Notes under the pieces: model-generated | Seen by the model: the letters and a program-made list of their open reading frames with translations, nothing else | What the model was told of the DNA's origin: nothing | The model's database searches: none | NCBI RefSeq assembly: GCF_000003815.2 | Contig: NC_049985.1 | Location: 1,267,410 to 1,331,409, forward strand | Direction of reading: 5' to 3' | Source of the DNA: Branchiostoma floridae | Taxonomy: Eukaryota > Chordata > Leptocardii > Amphioxiformes > Branchiostomatidae | DNA: 64,000 nucleotides | Translations under genes and position numbers: made by a program | In this document: positions 25,701 through 40,700 of the stretch, one piece after another | How the letters are laid out: the number at the start of each line of letters is the position of its first letter | Numbering within the stretch: position 1 is the stretch's first letter

Positions 25701-28700
25701 GCCAGTTCACGCTCGTCGTCGAGGCGACGGACCAACCGGTTAATCTCTCCCACGCGAGAACGAAGACCACCACTGCGAGGATTCTCGTAGAGGACGTGAA
25801 CGACAACACACCCGTGTTCGTGTCGCGAACGGAGACCTACGTTATGGAGGATGAGCCGGTTGGTTACCACGTGATGTACGTCATCGCTGTTGATGATGAT
25901 TTCGGGGACAATGGTCGCGTCACGTACCAGATCGTCTCTGGGAACCAGGGCGGGAAGTTCCTGCTGGACCCCAACACAGGTGCGCACGGAAACCTTGTTA
26001 TTTATTTTATGTATCATTATGTGTTTTACTTGTTAGGCCACACCGATTTGTTTGCTTGTTCTTATACATTTTATGGCAAGAACATGGCTTAACATCATAA
26101 AAGCAGAGGCCAGGTACATGTAGGAATATGATTGTATATTCACACTTTAAAAATAAGTGCACCAAGGCTTAACACTGGTTGTCAGGCTTTTTTTTTTTCA
26201 TTAGGATCTTAAACATTTTTTTCACAGTCAGAGAACCTACAATTTGATTGGTGTGGCCTGAAGCTTTAAGTGAAAGGGTAGACAAAACTTCTTTGTAACA
26301 AGTAATCCTTTAATTAAAACAATTTTATAAGCAGCAAGTAAGAGCACTGATATAATACAACAATAATGAAGCATAATCAATGCAATAACAATTGTACATG
26401 TAACACCTGTTTCATATTACTACACTACCTTAAATGTTTCCTTCTAGAAACACTAACTGATTAGCACCAAACATTTACAAAATGAATACTCTTCAATCAC
26501 AGCAGCATATACAAAACATAGCCTAGTTGTGGGGCCACGAAATACTGAAGTGTGGCTCTCTTTTGTAAACGGTTTTCAACTTGGCATTTCCTGTACTAAG
26601 ATCAGTTTCACCCATTATTAAAAGCTAGGCAATTAAGAACTGGCTGTCTGAGTCTGGATTGGTACACTTTATAAACATACAAGCCAAAGGGCATTGTTGT
26701 CCAAGTTTTTAGAATAGTCACGATGTGTCTGGAATGGTGATTTATTGGGTTTTCTATGGGAAGCAATCAGAAGCAAACAGTAATCATTTCCAGACAAGTA
26801 GGGCTCCTTATTTCTTGTTCTAACTGTCACAACAGTTTATTTCCTTGGGGTTTGGACATTCTGAGCATCATGAAAATAGAGTGATAGAAGGAAAACTTGA
26901 AACTGACTTTATTCACCCCCTGAAAGTGTTTATATTGTCCTATGTACAGACTTCCCTCTTTTTTCAATATTAAACTTCCAGCTTAGCATAATTTTGCTTT
27001 GTAGTGTTTTTTTTTTCAATCTGAAAACCATCAAATTAAATTGTCAGGACCACATTCGGTTTATGGAAGTCTCGGACTGCAGAAAGCAAAACTTGTACTT
27101 ATTCTAGACAAACATGATTAATGAAACTTATGTATTACCTTTCCTAGACATATGAATTTGGCATTCTGTCAAAAATGAGCTCACAAAGCTGGTAGGTTCT
27201 GTTTGGATGTGAGAGAGGTTACGGTCAAGTTGTCCGTGTGCATTCCGTGGATTCTGAAACAGTCTGTCTGGGAGAAGTTATCAGTTGTAATGAATTAGAC
27301 CCTGGGGTGGATTTAGGGCCGACACAACCTGTATGAAAGAAAATAGTTTAAAAGTTTTGGTCACCAGTTCAGGCCAAACTTACTTTAGGAAGCTAAAAGA
27401 TACAATTCATCTTTCCAGTACATCTGCTAAGGTATGGTCTGTCGTAAATGGTTTAGTCTGCTTAAACTTGAAGATTCTTGATAAGACTGAAGTGATAATT
27501 GAAAAGCACAGTTATAGCACTACTATGGGATTATGAATTCTGTTTGGTTGCAGTATACTAAAGAGAAAGAATTAAAGTGCTAAGATGTAGAAGAATAAAG
27601 ATTAAAACAGGTGATACTGATATCTGAAATTTCTTAAGATTGATGAAACTTGATAGATTAAAGCTTAATGATTTGTTTCTAACACACACAGGCTTGCTCG
27701 CGATCGAGAGGAGACTGGACCGTGAAACGGAGTCGCGTTACGTCCTGAACATCACGGCGACCGACCACGGGACCCCGTCGCGGTCGGCGTCGCACCTCAT
27801 CACGATCCACGTTCGCGACGTGAACGATAACCAGCCGCGCTTCCTGCAGGACACGTACCAGGCCAGCGTCTCCGAGAACCAGAGCCCCGGAACCTCCGTG
27901 ATTCAGATCACCGCGCTGGACGCAGATGCAGGTCAGTTCCTTTAGTCATGTCTGTTTTTACCTTACCTTTACCTTTACCTACTCCCATCCTCATGTCTGA
28001 GGGTCGGGGACTATGGTAGCGTCCAGTATCAGCCTCCTCCACTCCCTTCTGTCTCTGTTTTTACCACCATGTGTGAAAAGGTTGTGTTGTTGATGAAGGT
28101 CAGATATTCAGGTACAATAAGATAAGCCCAAAAGCAGCTACTCAAGGAACTGGATATGGTTTGGACAGACGTTTCAGATGTCATTCATAGTTAGGGTATA
28201 AAAGACCAATTTCTCCCAGATCACTTAAGTGTCACTGACGAAAGATGGTGGGTGCCAACCGAAACGTCTGACCATTTCCAAAATCATATCCAGTTGCTGG
28301 ATTAACTGCTTTTTGGCTAATAGGTTGTATCGTCTTCTACATTGATTGTATGGCCATTTGCCTTGCATCTTACCTGAGCCTTGAGTTCAGATTTTTTTTA
28401 CTTATTCAGTTATTGGTAACAATTTATGTCCTTCCCAAGAAGCGAATTCCCGTCCTTGGACAGAGGGAAGGGTCCTGTTCGTTCTTAAATGTTAGCGGTA
28501 GATATTACGTACATCTGCTACCATATGGCCAACATGGCATGATCTTAGCTGAGAAAAAGCGTGCCCAAATAATTCAGCCCTTTGAGTCTCCCTAATGGAT
28601 TGAGTGGGTGGTACGAGATCCGAGTCTTCTTTGAGAGAAATCTGGAAGATTATATGCTAGAAATTTGGGCTTTTAAGTGTGTGAGAGGGTTTTCTTGGCT

Positions 28701-31700
28701 GCTCTGATGACGTTAATCAAAATAGACCTGCGTAAATGTTAGGAATCCGGCTGTGAACCAAGAGACTTGCAGATCAAATGTGAAAGATCTAAAGAATGTT
28801 ATGGCTGTGTCACAAAGAACGGTGCAGACAAGAGGGATGTGCTGTTAAAATTTTGCCTTTAAAAGATTGATACAAGTTTCTCTTTCACTTAGAATTCACA
28901 TTTAAGGTTATCAAATGAGGAAGAAAGTTTGAACATTTCTGATGTGTATTTGTCCAGGAAGTGGCTTAATCGTTAGAGACTGAAATGTTTAAGATTTAAA
29001 TCCTTTAATGGATTGTATGGCCCCTATTAAGATACCATTAAACCCGCCCTTGCTAAATGGATTGTTGGTACACGGCAAGCTTTAGTGTTGCCAGGAATAA
29101 AAGAAATGGTGCTTTTATCTATCAGCAATTGCCCAAATCCAACAACAGGCCACTAACGTTTTGAAACTACTTTTAAAAGTTCAAACACCAGACTATATTT
29201 AGTCAGTGCTGCTGTATTTGTTGGACTCAGGGAAGGGTAATTAACTTGTATATCTGATTGCCTTGTTTTTTTAGATAACAAAACATTGCATGTAGAATGT
29301 TTGAGTTTAACTCATGGCGAATACCAATGAATAGTTTCACCAGTCACTTTTAGGGCCACATTTCCCTCACTGAAGCGCCACCTACTTGCAGTTCAAAGTA
29401 GAACCAGTCAGTGATTGTGTGAAGTGTTCTAGCCAACCTTAAATTTTTTTCTGTCCCCTGGATTTTGAATGGCTGGAAATCCTGCTGAGCACAGAAGGCA
29501 TGACAATGCTAGGGAAAATTTTGAAATCTAGACCCTCTGAAATGCTACTTCCTGCATTTTGAGGGGGAATTTTGCTGGTAGACTCACATTAGTTTAATGG
29601 CATCTGTGTTGAATTTATGGAGATCTTTGCAAAATATAATTCTTAAAACTTACATACTGATTTTTGGCCATCAGCAGACCGAATGGGCAAAAGGACGGAG
29701 GGACAGACGCTGGCTAGAACCCTGGTTGTGTGTAACAAACCTTGTTAACCAATCATCTCTGTGCGTTCCTCAGGAACCAATGGCGTCCTGACGTACAACA
29801 TCCCGCGAGGAGTGGCGGAGGATCGGTTCACCATCGAGGAGCAGACGGGGGTGATCCGCACGGCGTTCAGACTGGACAGGGAGGAAAAGGACTCCTATAT
29901 CGTCACAGGTGAGACATGAACCATTTACTTCAGTGATGGGGTGTCTCCCTGGACTGCAGTATGTTGGTGACATATTAGCTGCATTCTAAGAGTATTTAGT
30001 CACAGCAAATCCCTGCTCCTGGCTGGGTTCTAAGCTAAATTTGTGTTACCCTTGACTTTTTTTTTTTCAACCTTTATTCAACCTTGATACACAATTCTGC
30101 CTGAGCCGTTTTTCAAGATTTCAAGGGTGGAGGAGGTCAGAGGTCTAAATACCTTCTAAATACAATGCAGTACATAAAAGATACAATTCAACATTCCATA
30201 GATACTTTGAATTTTCGTATCTATGGATACAATCACGCATCATCATGACTGAAGTATGTACAAGCAAAGCATAAGATGATTTTTTTTTTTATTCATTGAA
30301 ATTTGCTGAATGCTCTGTCAAGTCACTCAGCTGCAGCAGCAACAGCAATATGCCACAGCTTCAGTGATATTTATCCATACACGAATCAAAAAAACTAAAA
30401 CGTACTGTAGCAAGGTAACCACTGTGTGCCCTTGGTCTTCCAATTCATTTTTCCTTTTTCTATCAAAGGACAAAAAAAATTGAATTGTTATTGTATTCAG
30501 TTTAAATCATTCAACCTCCACTCTCACTTGTATGTCTCAAATGGAATAACACAAACTAGAAAATTCTTCCACACTTAAAGTTCCACTCTCACTTGGAATA
30601 GTTAAAACAGGATGATGCAAAGAAACTATTTCACACTTGAAGTCACTCTCCTCTCTCTGTAGTCTTTACTGCAGCAAAACGAACCCTCCACTTGTGTAGG
30701 TAATTAATTAGCGGTTGTCTGGCCCTGTACGGTAACAACCCACGCAAGGTTACAATCTGCAGTGGTTGCTAAAGAAAGACCAGGCAAAGATAGAAGCTAT
30801 GTAGCAAGGCCAATCATGAACCAAGCTTCTCCAGACTTTGTGTTTCCTGAAACTTCTCATCACTTGAGCTGTTAAGGATTTCCTCCTAGCGTTGATGGAG
30901 TTTCCTCAGTCTGTGTGGCTGACATCACGGCCTGTGAAGGAGCATGGCTTGTGTCAATCAGCAAGAGGTGCTTTGGGCATGTCATTGTCAATGTCACTGC
31001 CAATGATTATAGTCTTATCTGTAGACCACCTGTCAAAGGTGATGTATTTAGTCTTGAGGCTAAATCCATTTTCTTGGCAGTTTGTAAAAAGAAGAAAAAA
31101 AAGGAAAAATAGGACTCAATGAAAACCCCAGAAGGGAACTTTGAGGGCCTGTAAAACTTGAACTTTGTGTACAAAAATGCACTTATGTACACCCAAACTG
31201 TTTCCATGTTTTTTATCAATGTCACTGACAGAAGTTTTGCTCTTTATCTATACACCACCTGTCCTGTCAAAAGTGATGTATTTGTTCTTGAAGCTAAACT
31301 GCATTTTTCTTGTCTCTCTAAAAAGTTCACTTTAGTTTAAAAGCAAGGAATAGATTTAAAAAGTGGCTGTCAAGAAATTTTGCAGACTAAATGTATTCAT
31401 GTTGGTCTTCCAGTATAACAGAATTTTTCAAAAATTCGAGAGCCAAGAAATGCTTGAGCATCCTATTTCCTTCATCAAAACAGTGAAAATAGTTGATTCA
31501 TTATCTTAAAGATAAAGTGAATCTTAAGTTGAAATTTTGACAGAGCACCAAGCAAAAATGTGTTGTAACATAAATGTTGAAAAATCCCTCTGACCCACAT
31601 GTACAATCATTAGAGGGGGTTTAGATTATCGCCGCATCTGGGGTTAAGCTCCTGGCAGACACCGTGCCAATTAGAATCTTTTTTTTGACGCACAAAGTCA

Positions 31701-34700
31701 GAAGGTGGTGTCAAAATGATAACCTGAAGACGTGGTCTGGGATGTTCTGGGTTCAAAACCTGTACCTGGGTGGGATTTTCCTGTCAGATGTAACGTTGGT
31801 TCACCTTTATCCACCGGGTAACCTATATCCGTTGTGTAGCTAAACAAGGTATCCAGGGATATCAAGTCGATGGACGGTAGTTTCAAATTGTACTATTTTC
31901 AAAATATTGCAGTTTGAAACCACCATCTGTCGACTTGATATCCCTAAATACGTTGTTCTTGAAAAGAATGGATAAAGGTAAGGAAGCTAATCTATGGACA
32001 GTGCAAGTGATAAGTGATCCATGGAAGTCAATCAATAATTTGCAAGCATCAGCGCTGATGTATCGTGTCTGAAAACATTTCTCTCCAGAAAGTTATGAAA
32101 ATGATGAAAAAATGTGTAATAATAATGGCAAAGGACAACAGTGACACTTTCTTGCAGTTCTGTATAATTATGTAGAATCTTGACACTTAAGAAACAAAAC
32201 CACTTTCTTCTGGTTGACTTTAAAAAAAGAATCAAAAGCAATTACGAAACTTCTCCAGTATTGTACTAGTAGGTAGTTTTTAACACTTAAAAAGCAAACA
32301 ACATTTCAGATTTCTTAAGACTCATTAAGTGTCTCATTAAGGGTCAGAAACACAGCAAACTCTACCTATCGCACAATGGATCGTTGTGTGAAATTTACCC
32401 AACATGGTGCGTATATAGGTTAAGCTCTCCCTCCAGCTAGAGTCGTCTCGTATAACCTCCTCTCTCCCAATCCTCGCAATTACCGACTCATGTCTTTATA
32501 TTCCTGCAACGTGAGCACAACGCTATCCTCCGATACGTTACGGCTCGCGTGTGAAAACGAGGAAATATGCGGAAACTCCAGGACATAGTCTGGTGGCCGC
32601 TGTAACGATGTTGTGGGTTCCTGTGCGTGTCTGATGAAAGTTATGCAACAATTTTTCACAGAGCTTAGCCCAGTATATTCAGGAATTTCTGCTTATGTAA
32701 TGTCTTTTCAGCATTCCCTTTGCAATTTTTTCTGCCTGGTTTGTTGCTTAGCAACAGGCAAGGAAGTAAATTATACAGCTATTTTCTAATAATGCGCAAT
32801 CAAAGTTGCCTTCTAAGTGAAAAAGTGTACTTTTTTTATTTTCTTGGATCACAACTATTTCCAACTAAAACTTAGCACGGGACAAGCTGAAATCATAGGA
32901 CTGGAATGAAATTTGAATCTGACTTTATTCAAGTCAAGTCTTGTCAAATCCTCCACCCTTGGCTGGTTCTGCCATTATTGTCGTTTTTCAACAAGGCCGA
33001 GTAGAGGGAGGGGACGCAAATTCACTTCCTAGGACTGTGTGTACCTGGCGCAGACTTGATCCAAAGACTCCAACAGGCTTGATAGTCAGAAATGTTAGAT
33101 AGCAACATGTATGATTAGCTACATTTGTAATGGTGGTGGCCTAGCAGACTGTAAATTATTATTATTGACAGATGACTTTTCAATTGTCCCAAACACCTTG
33201 ATGTTGTCCATATGCCATGTTTTGTGCATACAGGAATGAAATTCCTTTTCTGGAAACCATGTCAGATAGAAAATGCATTGAATTATTCACATTCTTGTTC
33301 AACCTTCAAATGTCAGATTTTTTTAGTCTTTGGTATCCATGCCAATGAGATAAATATTCTGACTTCAAGTTCCAAACAAACAATAAAGAAATACAGTTTT
33401 TGTGCCTTGGAAAAAGCTACATGACTTTTCTCGCTCCACCCTAGTGTAGAAAAGATCATATGCGCTACCATACCTTCAACAAAGACTAAAAGATATGCAC
33501 ATGCCTTTGTTTATTAGTTCAAACGTTCATGTAAACAGCTTTTGTTTTAAATATTCACCGATAAAATCTTTATGTACAAAGAAACAAGCAACATTAAATT
33601 TTAGCATAAGTATAGCTTAAACAACGATGTTAAAAGACTAAAATACCTGATACTCAAAAAGCGTGCTGTGTGTGTGAGAGAAAAATGAAGACCACTCACT
33701 GGAACCATGGGAACCCATGGGAATATTCTACCTCCCTGCCTTCTGGAATCCTGGCTATTCCTACTCCGATGTTTGGTGTAAACAGTTGTCTGGTAAACTA
33801 GACAGGACAACAGATTTAATGTATCTTCTCTGAGAGATAGTGATCTCGGATATACACAACTTTCCGGCTACTGCTCACATTCAGCCCCAGCTTGTATACT
33901 GTAATTCCTGATTTTTTCAACGTACTGTTATGTTCACGGTTTTCACGGTGACGACTGTAACGTGAACTTATCATTACTGATAACAAAAAATCCATAGACT
34001 TTTTTAATGCGCACTTGCCGCGACAGTGAACGTTAAGTTCCGAGAACAAGATAGATTTTCTCAGACCGTGAACGTTTCGTACCGAGAAGACAAAGTGAAT
34101 TACAGTATTAACATTAGAGGCTTTAGTTGAAAATATGTACACATGTATGTCCTAAATTCTTGAAAATTTACGAAGGGTCTGTAGAAAAGGTTGGTACTTA
34201 AATGTCTAGATGCTTTAATGCTTTCTAGCCTCTGCTTTTATTCAATCTCAGCTAGTATAACATCCGAGACTTCCGTTTTCGACAAGCATCCCATAAAAAA
34301 CTAAATTGTTTATCATTATCTGTTAACCTTCTCCTAAATTTGAGAATATTTATGAAGGTCCTGTGAGTTGGGTGGTACTAACAAAAGACACTGTCCTGCT
34401 ACTGGTTTTAGTCAACATCAGCTTGTATGATATTTGAATCTTAAATCATGGTTGTCTGTGAGTGTAGTTGTCCTATAAACTGCATATTGCTTGTCATTAA
34501 AATAGCTAGACTTTTGAGGTTGGTAGATCATGAAAGTCAAAATATTCCATCGCTTTCAGGGTCCCATTTCACATCAGCTTTTAAAAAATCTTAACTATCA
34601 TACAGTAATTGAGGATGTTTATATGGTCAACTTCCTTGTTTGTCGTTAACTAAACTCTTACTTAAATCTCAGTAAATTTATGAACGTCTAGTAAGGTGGG

Positions 34701-37700
34701 TGGCACATGGAAATCTAAATGTTCCCTCACATTCAAACCTCTGCCTTTGTTAAACACTAGTGTAACCTTCAAGGTTTCACTCCAACCAGGCCTTGCAGAT
34801 ATGTATCCAATAAACAACCTTGCTTATCATTAACCAAGACCGATCCTGAATTTTTTCATGGGCCAGTAAGGTGGGTGGTACATTTTAGACTGAACGTTAC
34901 ATGTACATTGATCACTTTCCGACCTCTAAGACTTGTTTTCTTCAACACCGACTCATATAACGTTCCAGTCTTCACTCCAACCAGGCCTTGTGGATATTTA
35001 TTCTATGACTATGAACAATCTTGCTTATCATTAAAGAAGACCCATTTTGAATTCTTATATGGGTATATAGTAAGGTGGGTGGTACTGAGTGTACATAGAT
35101 CACTTTCCGACTTCTTGTTTTCTTCAACACCGACTCATATAACGTTCCAGTCTTCACTCCAACCAGGCCTGGCAGATATGTATCCTATAAACAACCTCCC
35201 TTATCATTAGCTTAAACTCATGAGTCCTAAACTCTGGAATATTTATGTGTGCCCAGACTGCAGTGGGTGGCACAGATCAACCCTAAATGTTTTGCCGTCT
35301 TTCATCGGTGTTTAGTGCAGACAAAGTGCCTGAGACTTGAGTTACGCATACCGGAAGGTCCTGGGAGATTAGACTGTCTTAGCTAGTGTGATGTCACAGG
35401 GTACATGCTGTAAGGATGGAAAAATTGAAGATGTTTTTTCTGGAACACAACTGTTACACATAACTGTTACACACAACTGTTACACAATTGACGTTTTGAG
35501 GTTTATCTTCTTGTCTCTCTTTGTGCATGTATGTATGGTTTGCTTGTTTTCAAAGCTCCTGTGAAATTAAAGCAATAGTCATACCAAATATCGCAAAGAT
35601 CCAGTTAAAGATAATGGCTTAAGTGATGGAGGCATCTCCCCCCCCCTCCTCAATCTGTGTGTGTGTGTGTGTCTGATTATTGTGTGCCTTTGTGTTTCTA
35701 CCGTTCTCTATGTGCAGCCTTGCCATCTTCAAAGCTGCTATTTTTGTCTATGCGGCTGTAAAACTCATTGCAAAACTGTATGAACAAACTTACAAAGGGA
35801 ATGAAGTCTTGGATTGTAAACATGAGTATAACCTGTGCTGTTTTTTTCTTCCTTCTACAGCGTATGCTCGAGACGGAGCCTACCCCTCACGGTTCGGCTT
35901 CACCTCGGTGGTGGTGAGCGTTCTCGACACCAACGACCACGCGCCGGTGTTCAAAGACGCAGAGTACATGATGACCGTACCAGAGAACCAGCCGAACTAC
36001 GGGGTCATCCACACTGTCGTGGCGTACGACGCAGACATCGGGACCAACGGACAAGTCAGATATGAGATAATCGGTACGAGATCTTTTTTTGGCTATTGTC
36101 TTGATTCCTTAAACTAGTAAGTAAAAGTTTGTACGTTTTTGGTGCAGAATAGAGCATGATTGTCTAGATTGTGGGGTATTAGTATTCTTTGCTTGCAATT
36201 GTTTAAACATAATACTTTTTTTGTTTCTTCTTCTTTGTCTGGAAGACAGATGTATTATTTTTGTTAGCACTAAGACTAACTGTTAACTGAGTATAAGCTT
36301 TGTTTACAAACTATAATCTTTTTTATCAGAACAATAAGCTCTGTTTAGAAGGGTTTTCAATTCTTTCAATACACCTGATGGCAAACTTTTATCAACAGAT
36401 GAAAACTGTTTGTTTGTTTATACTTAAGTAGATGATAAGATATCAGAAAGGATGTGAAGAATGCTGGAGTGATGCATATTCATACATTGATTTTCTTTGT
36501 CCATATCTACAAATGATTATGATGTTTTAGAGCTATCTTCTCATGTGGACCAAATCATGGTCATAGTTTGTTTTGAATATGGTTTGGCATGTCCAGATAT
36601 CTTTGTTTTGTTCGAAATGTCGGGTAAGTTTCAAATGGACCAAATCAGCACTGTTCTCATGTCCTCATCTACAGATGTTAACCTATTGGGAGAAGTAAAT
36701 AGATATAGTTTTCAAATTTCAAATATCTTTGTCTCCATCCTCAGATTTGTAGATGCTTCTAAGAATTTGTACATGTGATTCTGATGGTTTCAGTACCATA
36801 TCATTTTAGATATCCTCTCAAATAGACCAATCAGTACCAAAGTCAATTTGTCTTCATCTACAGAACTGTATTAAGATTTATGATTTTGAATATAGTTTGT
36901 AATATTCAAACCTCTTTGTCTCCATCCTCAGATGGAAACGTCGGGGGTAAGTTTGCGGTGGACGCGGTTACGGGCGAGCTGTCGGTGATCTCTGACCAGG
37001 CTCTGGACCGGGAGACGGTTCCGCTGTACCACCTGATCGTCCAGGCCCACGACAACACAGACGCGCCCCGCACCAGCACCACCAACATCACCGTAGCCGT
37101 GTCAGACGAGAACGACAACAACCCCATCTTCACCGATCCATCCTACCAGCAGACTATACAGGTCAGTAGAAAGGCCAGTTCAGTTGTTACACAAAGTATA
37201 TACCTACCTCACATTTCCAAACGGGCCCAGCCAGGACGCGTTTAGGAAAGAAAAGTAGCAAGGCAGCTTTTAGGAAAGAAAAGTATGATATATAAAAGAC
37301 ACCAAACTACACAAGACATAAAGAGAATAGTTGTGGGTCAGTATGTGTCCGTTTTCACCCAAGTGTACAATTATACCTTAAAAAGTTTCTATTTTTCGTT
37401 TCCTCAAACAGATCAGCCAGGATTCCACATGCAGATCCTCTTTACTCTGTAATGTATCCACAGCAGAATCATACAAGTTCTGATGTTAAACTTTGTAATT
37501 GATAGAGATTTGGTACGGTACCCAAACAGCAACTTTCGGTTAAAGAAACAGATTGAATGTCCAGTAGGGCTGTGTACCTAAATACCCGTACCTGTACCGT
37601 ACCTGAAAAATTGTTTAGGTACAGGTCCGGACCTAAACATCTGTGTACCTGTACCTGTACCTAAACACACTAAAGCACTTGAGGACACCACTTTTAAAGG

Positions 37701-40700
37701 CTACAGATACATAAATTCCAAATCAAAGATGACAATTGTGATAATCTTGCAGTTGAAAATCAATAAAACTTTGTTTTGAGGTTCAAATATCTAAATCCTC
37801 ATACAAAGGTGACAATTTTTCTCTAAAAAAGACAGTTGGCTACATTTATAACTTACAGATAATTGATCAAATTTGTTTAGGTACAGGTAAAGGTCCAGAC
37901 CTGTACCTAAACCTGTGTACCTGTACCTGTACCTGTACCTAAAATTTCTTTAGGTACACAGCCCTAATGTCCAGAATTAAGTCTTGAACTGTTACGTGTT
38001 TTCACTCCAATGAACCAACCATTCATCCATTCATTCGTTCCTTCACTCCTTCAGGAGGATGTGTCAGTGGGCAGCACGGTGATCCGTGTGACCGCTCAGG
38101 ACCGAGACGAAGGGGTCAACGGAGAGGTGTTCTATTTCCTTAGCAACGAGACCAACGGGATGTTCCGCATAGACAACACCTCCGGCATCATCACAACTAC
38201 CAGGTGGGTACTTTAATTTGTTATTGTTTTGTTGTTAGTTTTTTTGTGCAGATATGACCAGATAAGATCCTTTCTTTGAGATAATTATTAGTATCTTATC
38301 TAGTTGAGGCCTGAAACCCTAAGCTAGAAGAAGCTCAGGAGAGATGAAACCAGATCTTTGCCAAAATTTCATTTCTTGTCCCTAATCCGTTAGTTAATGT
38401 TTCATTGTACTGTTAGCAGAAGAACGTGTAAACCTCCTTCCTATTGCATTTGAGTAACAGAATTATGATGTTGATAAAAAAACATGAATTTCTTTTGTCT
38501 TGTGGTTGGGTATGTTGTGTTATTATCAGAAAATGTTGCTAACTTTCCACTACTTGCTTTTCCTTTTTAGACTCCTGGATCGTGAAAAGCAGTCCGTGTA
38601 CAGTTTTGACGCCTACGCCTCCGACCGCGGTCCCTTCGGACCGCGCACCTCCAATGTCCGTGTCACGGTGGACATCAGCGATGTTAACGACAATGCGCCC
38701 GTTTTCACCCAAGTGCCGTTTGAGACCACCATTGAACGGAACATTGGAGTCAACCAGCAGGTCGTGACTGTGACTGCAGAAGACAAAGACACGGGATCAA
38801 ATGCTGAAATTCTTTACAGGTAACAATTCTGATACTATTTAGTGTTTTGTTCTGAATAAAATTAAACTGTAGTTCCCAACACAACAATAGGACTTCCCTA
38901 ATTTTAGATGGATCAACTCCATTCAAAGAATGGACAACCTACTGCTTCTGTGACATCACTTAATGTAGGTAGCCACTATCCCTAAGCAACTTATGATCCA
39001 CTGCTCAAGGAGTTACGTACCTGAGAAGCTGGTGTGTTACGCTGAAGTACGGTTATACCAGCTATATGGATACAAATACAGATGTAGAACATGTTTTCTT
39101 TTTATGTCTAACCTTAATAGATGTAAATCTCAATATATCTTTGATTCCCCCCTACAAGGTTTGACAGCTCCAACGCCAACTCGCAGAAGTTCAACATTGG
39201 TCCGCAGAGCGGGATCATCACCACCCAGGTCAGCCTTGTTGGCGACAGCGCCAACATCTTCCGGCTGCAGGTCATCGCCGAGGACCAAGGATCACCTGCA
39301 AAGAGCTCTACAGGTAAGATGTCGGTCTTCTTAAGATAGTTATTTTTTCAGCTGTTAACATTTTCTTAGGATGAGTAGGTATTTTCTGGCTACAGGTGTT
39401 GTACTGCCATGCTGTCATATCCTTTGTAATATAATGGTAAATTGAAACAAGTTTTGAACATATCACGTCTTCAGCAACTGCTTTATCAAGTTTTTCGCAG
39501 TATTTCATGGCTGTTTGCTACCTCCAGAACCTCGGTGCTTCTGGAGTCTTTAGGGCCCTTCCCTATTCTTGCCATGTCAGGAAAAATGATGAAAATAAGT
39601 TTGTTGTAGCAATTGTTAAAACATCTCAATTGTTGAGGCTGAAGCCCTGAAGAGAGGCAGCAAGTAATGTGTAATCAGGTCTTGCTGATATTCTACTTAT
39701 TTTATGTTGTGCACCAGTGTACCTACTCCAAAAATGAATTTCAAGTCCTGTTGTCTCTTTTTTCCCAGGTCTTGTAGTGATCACCATGAGCGACTCCAGT
39801 ATGACCACCCTGCGCTTCGACAACGGGACCTACAGCGCCTACATCTCCGAAAACGCCATCGCAAACACCGACATCATTTCCGTCAGTGCCTCACGCGAGG
39901 ACGGACAGCCCGCCTCTGTCACGTACAGTTTTGCAAGCGGAAACGACGATGAATCGTTCGAGATCAACCCCACGTCCGGCCTGATCACGGTGAAGGACTC
40001 AACAAATCTGGACTTCGAGACGGCGCAGCGCGTCCGGCTAATCGTCACGGCGCAGGCCACAACACCTTCGCTGTACGGCTACGCTACGGTCTGGGTGAAC
40101 TTGAGGGATGAGAACGACAATGCGCCGCGCTTCGATCAAGACCGGTACACCACGTCTGTGTGGGAGGGCAACGACAGGGGGATGTTTGTCATCCAGGTAA
40201 GAAACACAAAGAAAATTTTTTAATATGCTTAAGGTAGATTTCCTCCGAAGAGAGCAGAAGCTAGTGCTTAGCTTTGAAGATAAACAGAACAACACATATT
40301 TACCGAACCTGTTCCCAAGCGCCAGATTTTACTGGTGTCCTGAGTTATTTCCTTGGGTAGTTTATGATTATGAAATTTATGATCATGTTTTTGTTACTTA
40401 CTGCAGGTCTCAGCGACTGATGCAGACAGCGGCACAAACTCGGAGGTCCAGTATTCCATCGTGAGCGGTAACCACGACAACGCCTTCGTGATTGACAGGG
40501 ATCGCGGAATCATCTCCACCAACGTGCGGATGGACCGGGAGGTTCGGGACAGCTACAGGCTGGAGCTGCGTGCCGTCGACAAGGGGACGCCCCGCCTCAC
40601 GGGGTCCGCCACCCTCCGCATCAGTGTGGTGGACATCAACGACAACCGCCCTACGTTTCCGGAACCCTACCCGCCCGTCAACGTGCTGGAAGGTAGGTTC

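Larger units (their letters stand above)
29909..35860. other. Intron between Dachsous exons 9 and 10, 6 kb
   Basis: No coding sequence was seen. It contains a two-copy repeat (31015-31090 and 31245-31325, with accacctgtc...gatgtattt), a decayed MITE near 31789-31985, a Tc1-like MITE at 33897-34107, a tandem array from 34150 to 35290, and short GT and C runs near 35638-35672. Confidence 0.7.
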
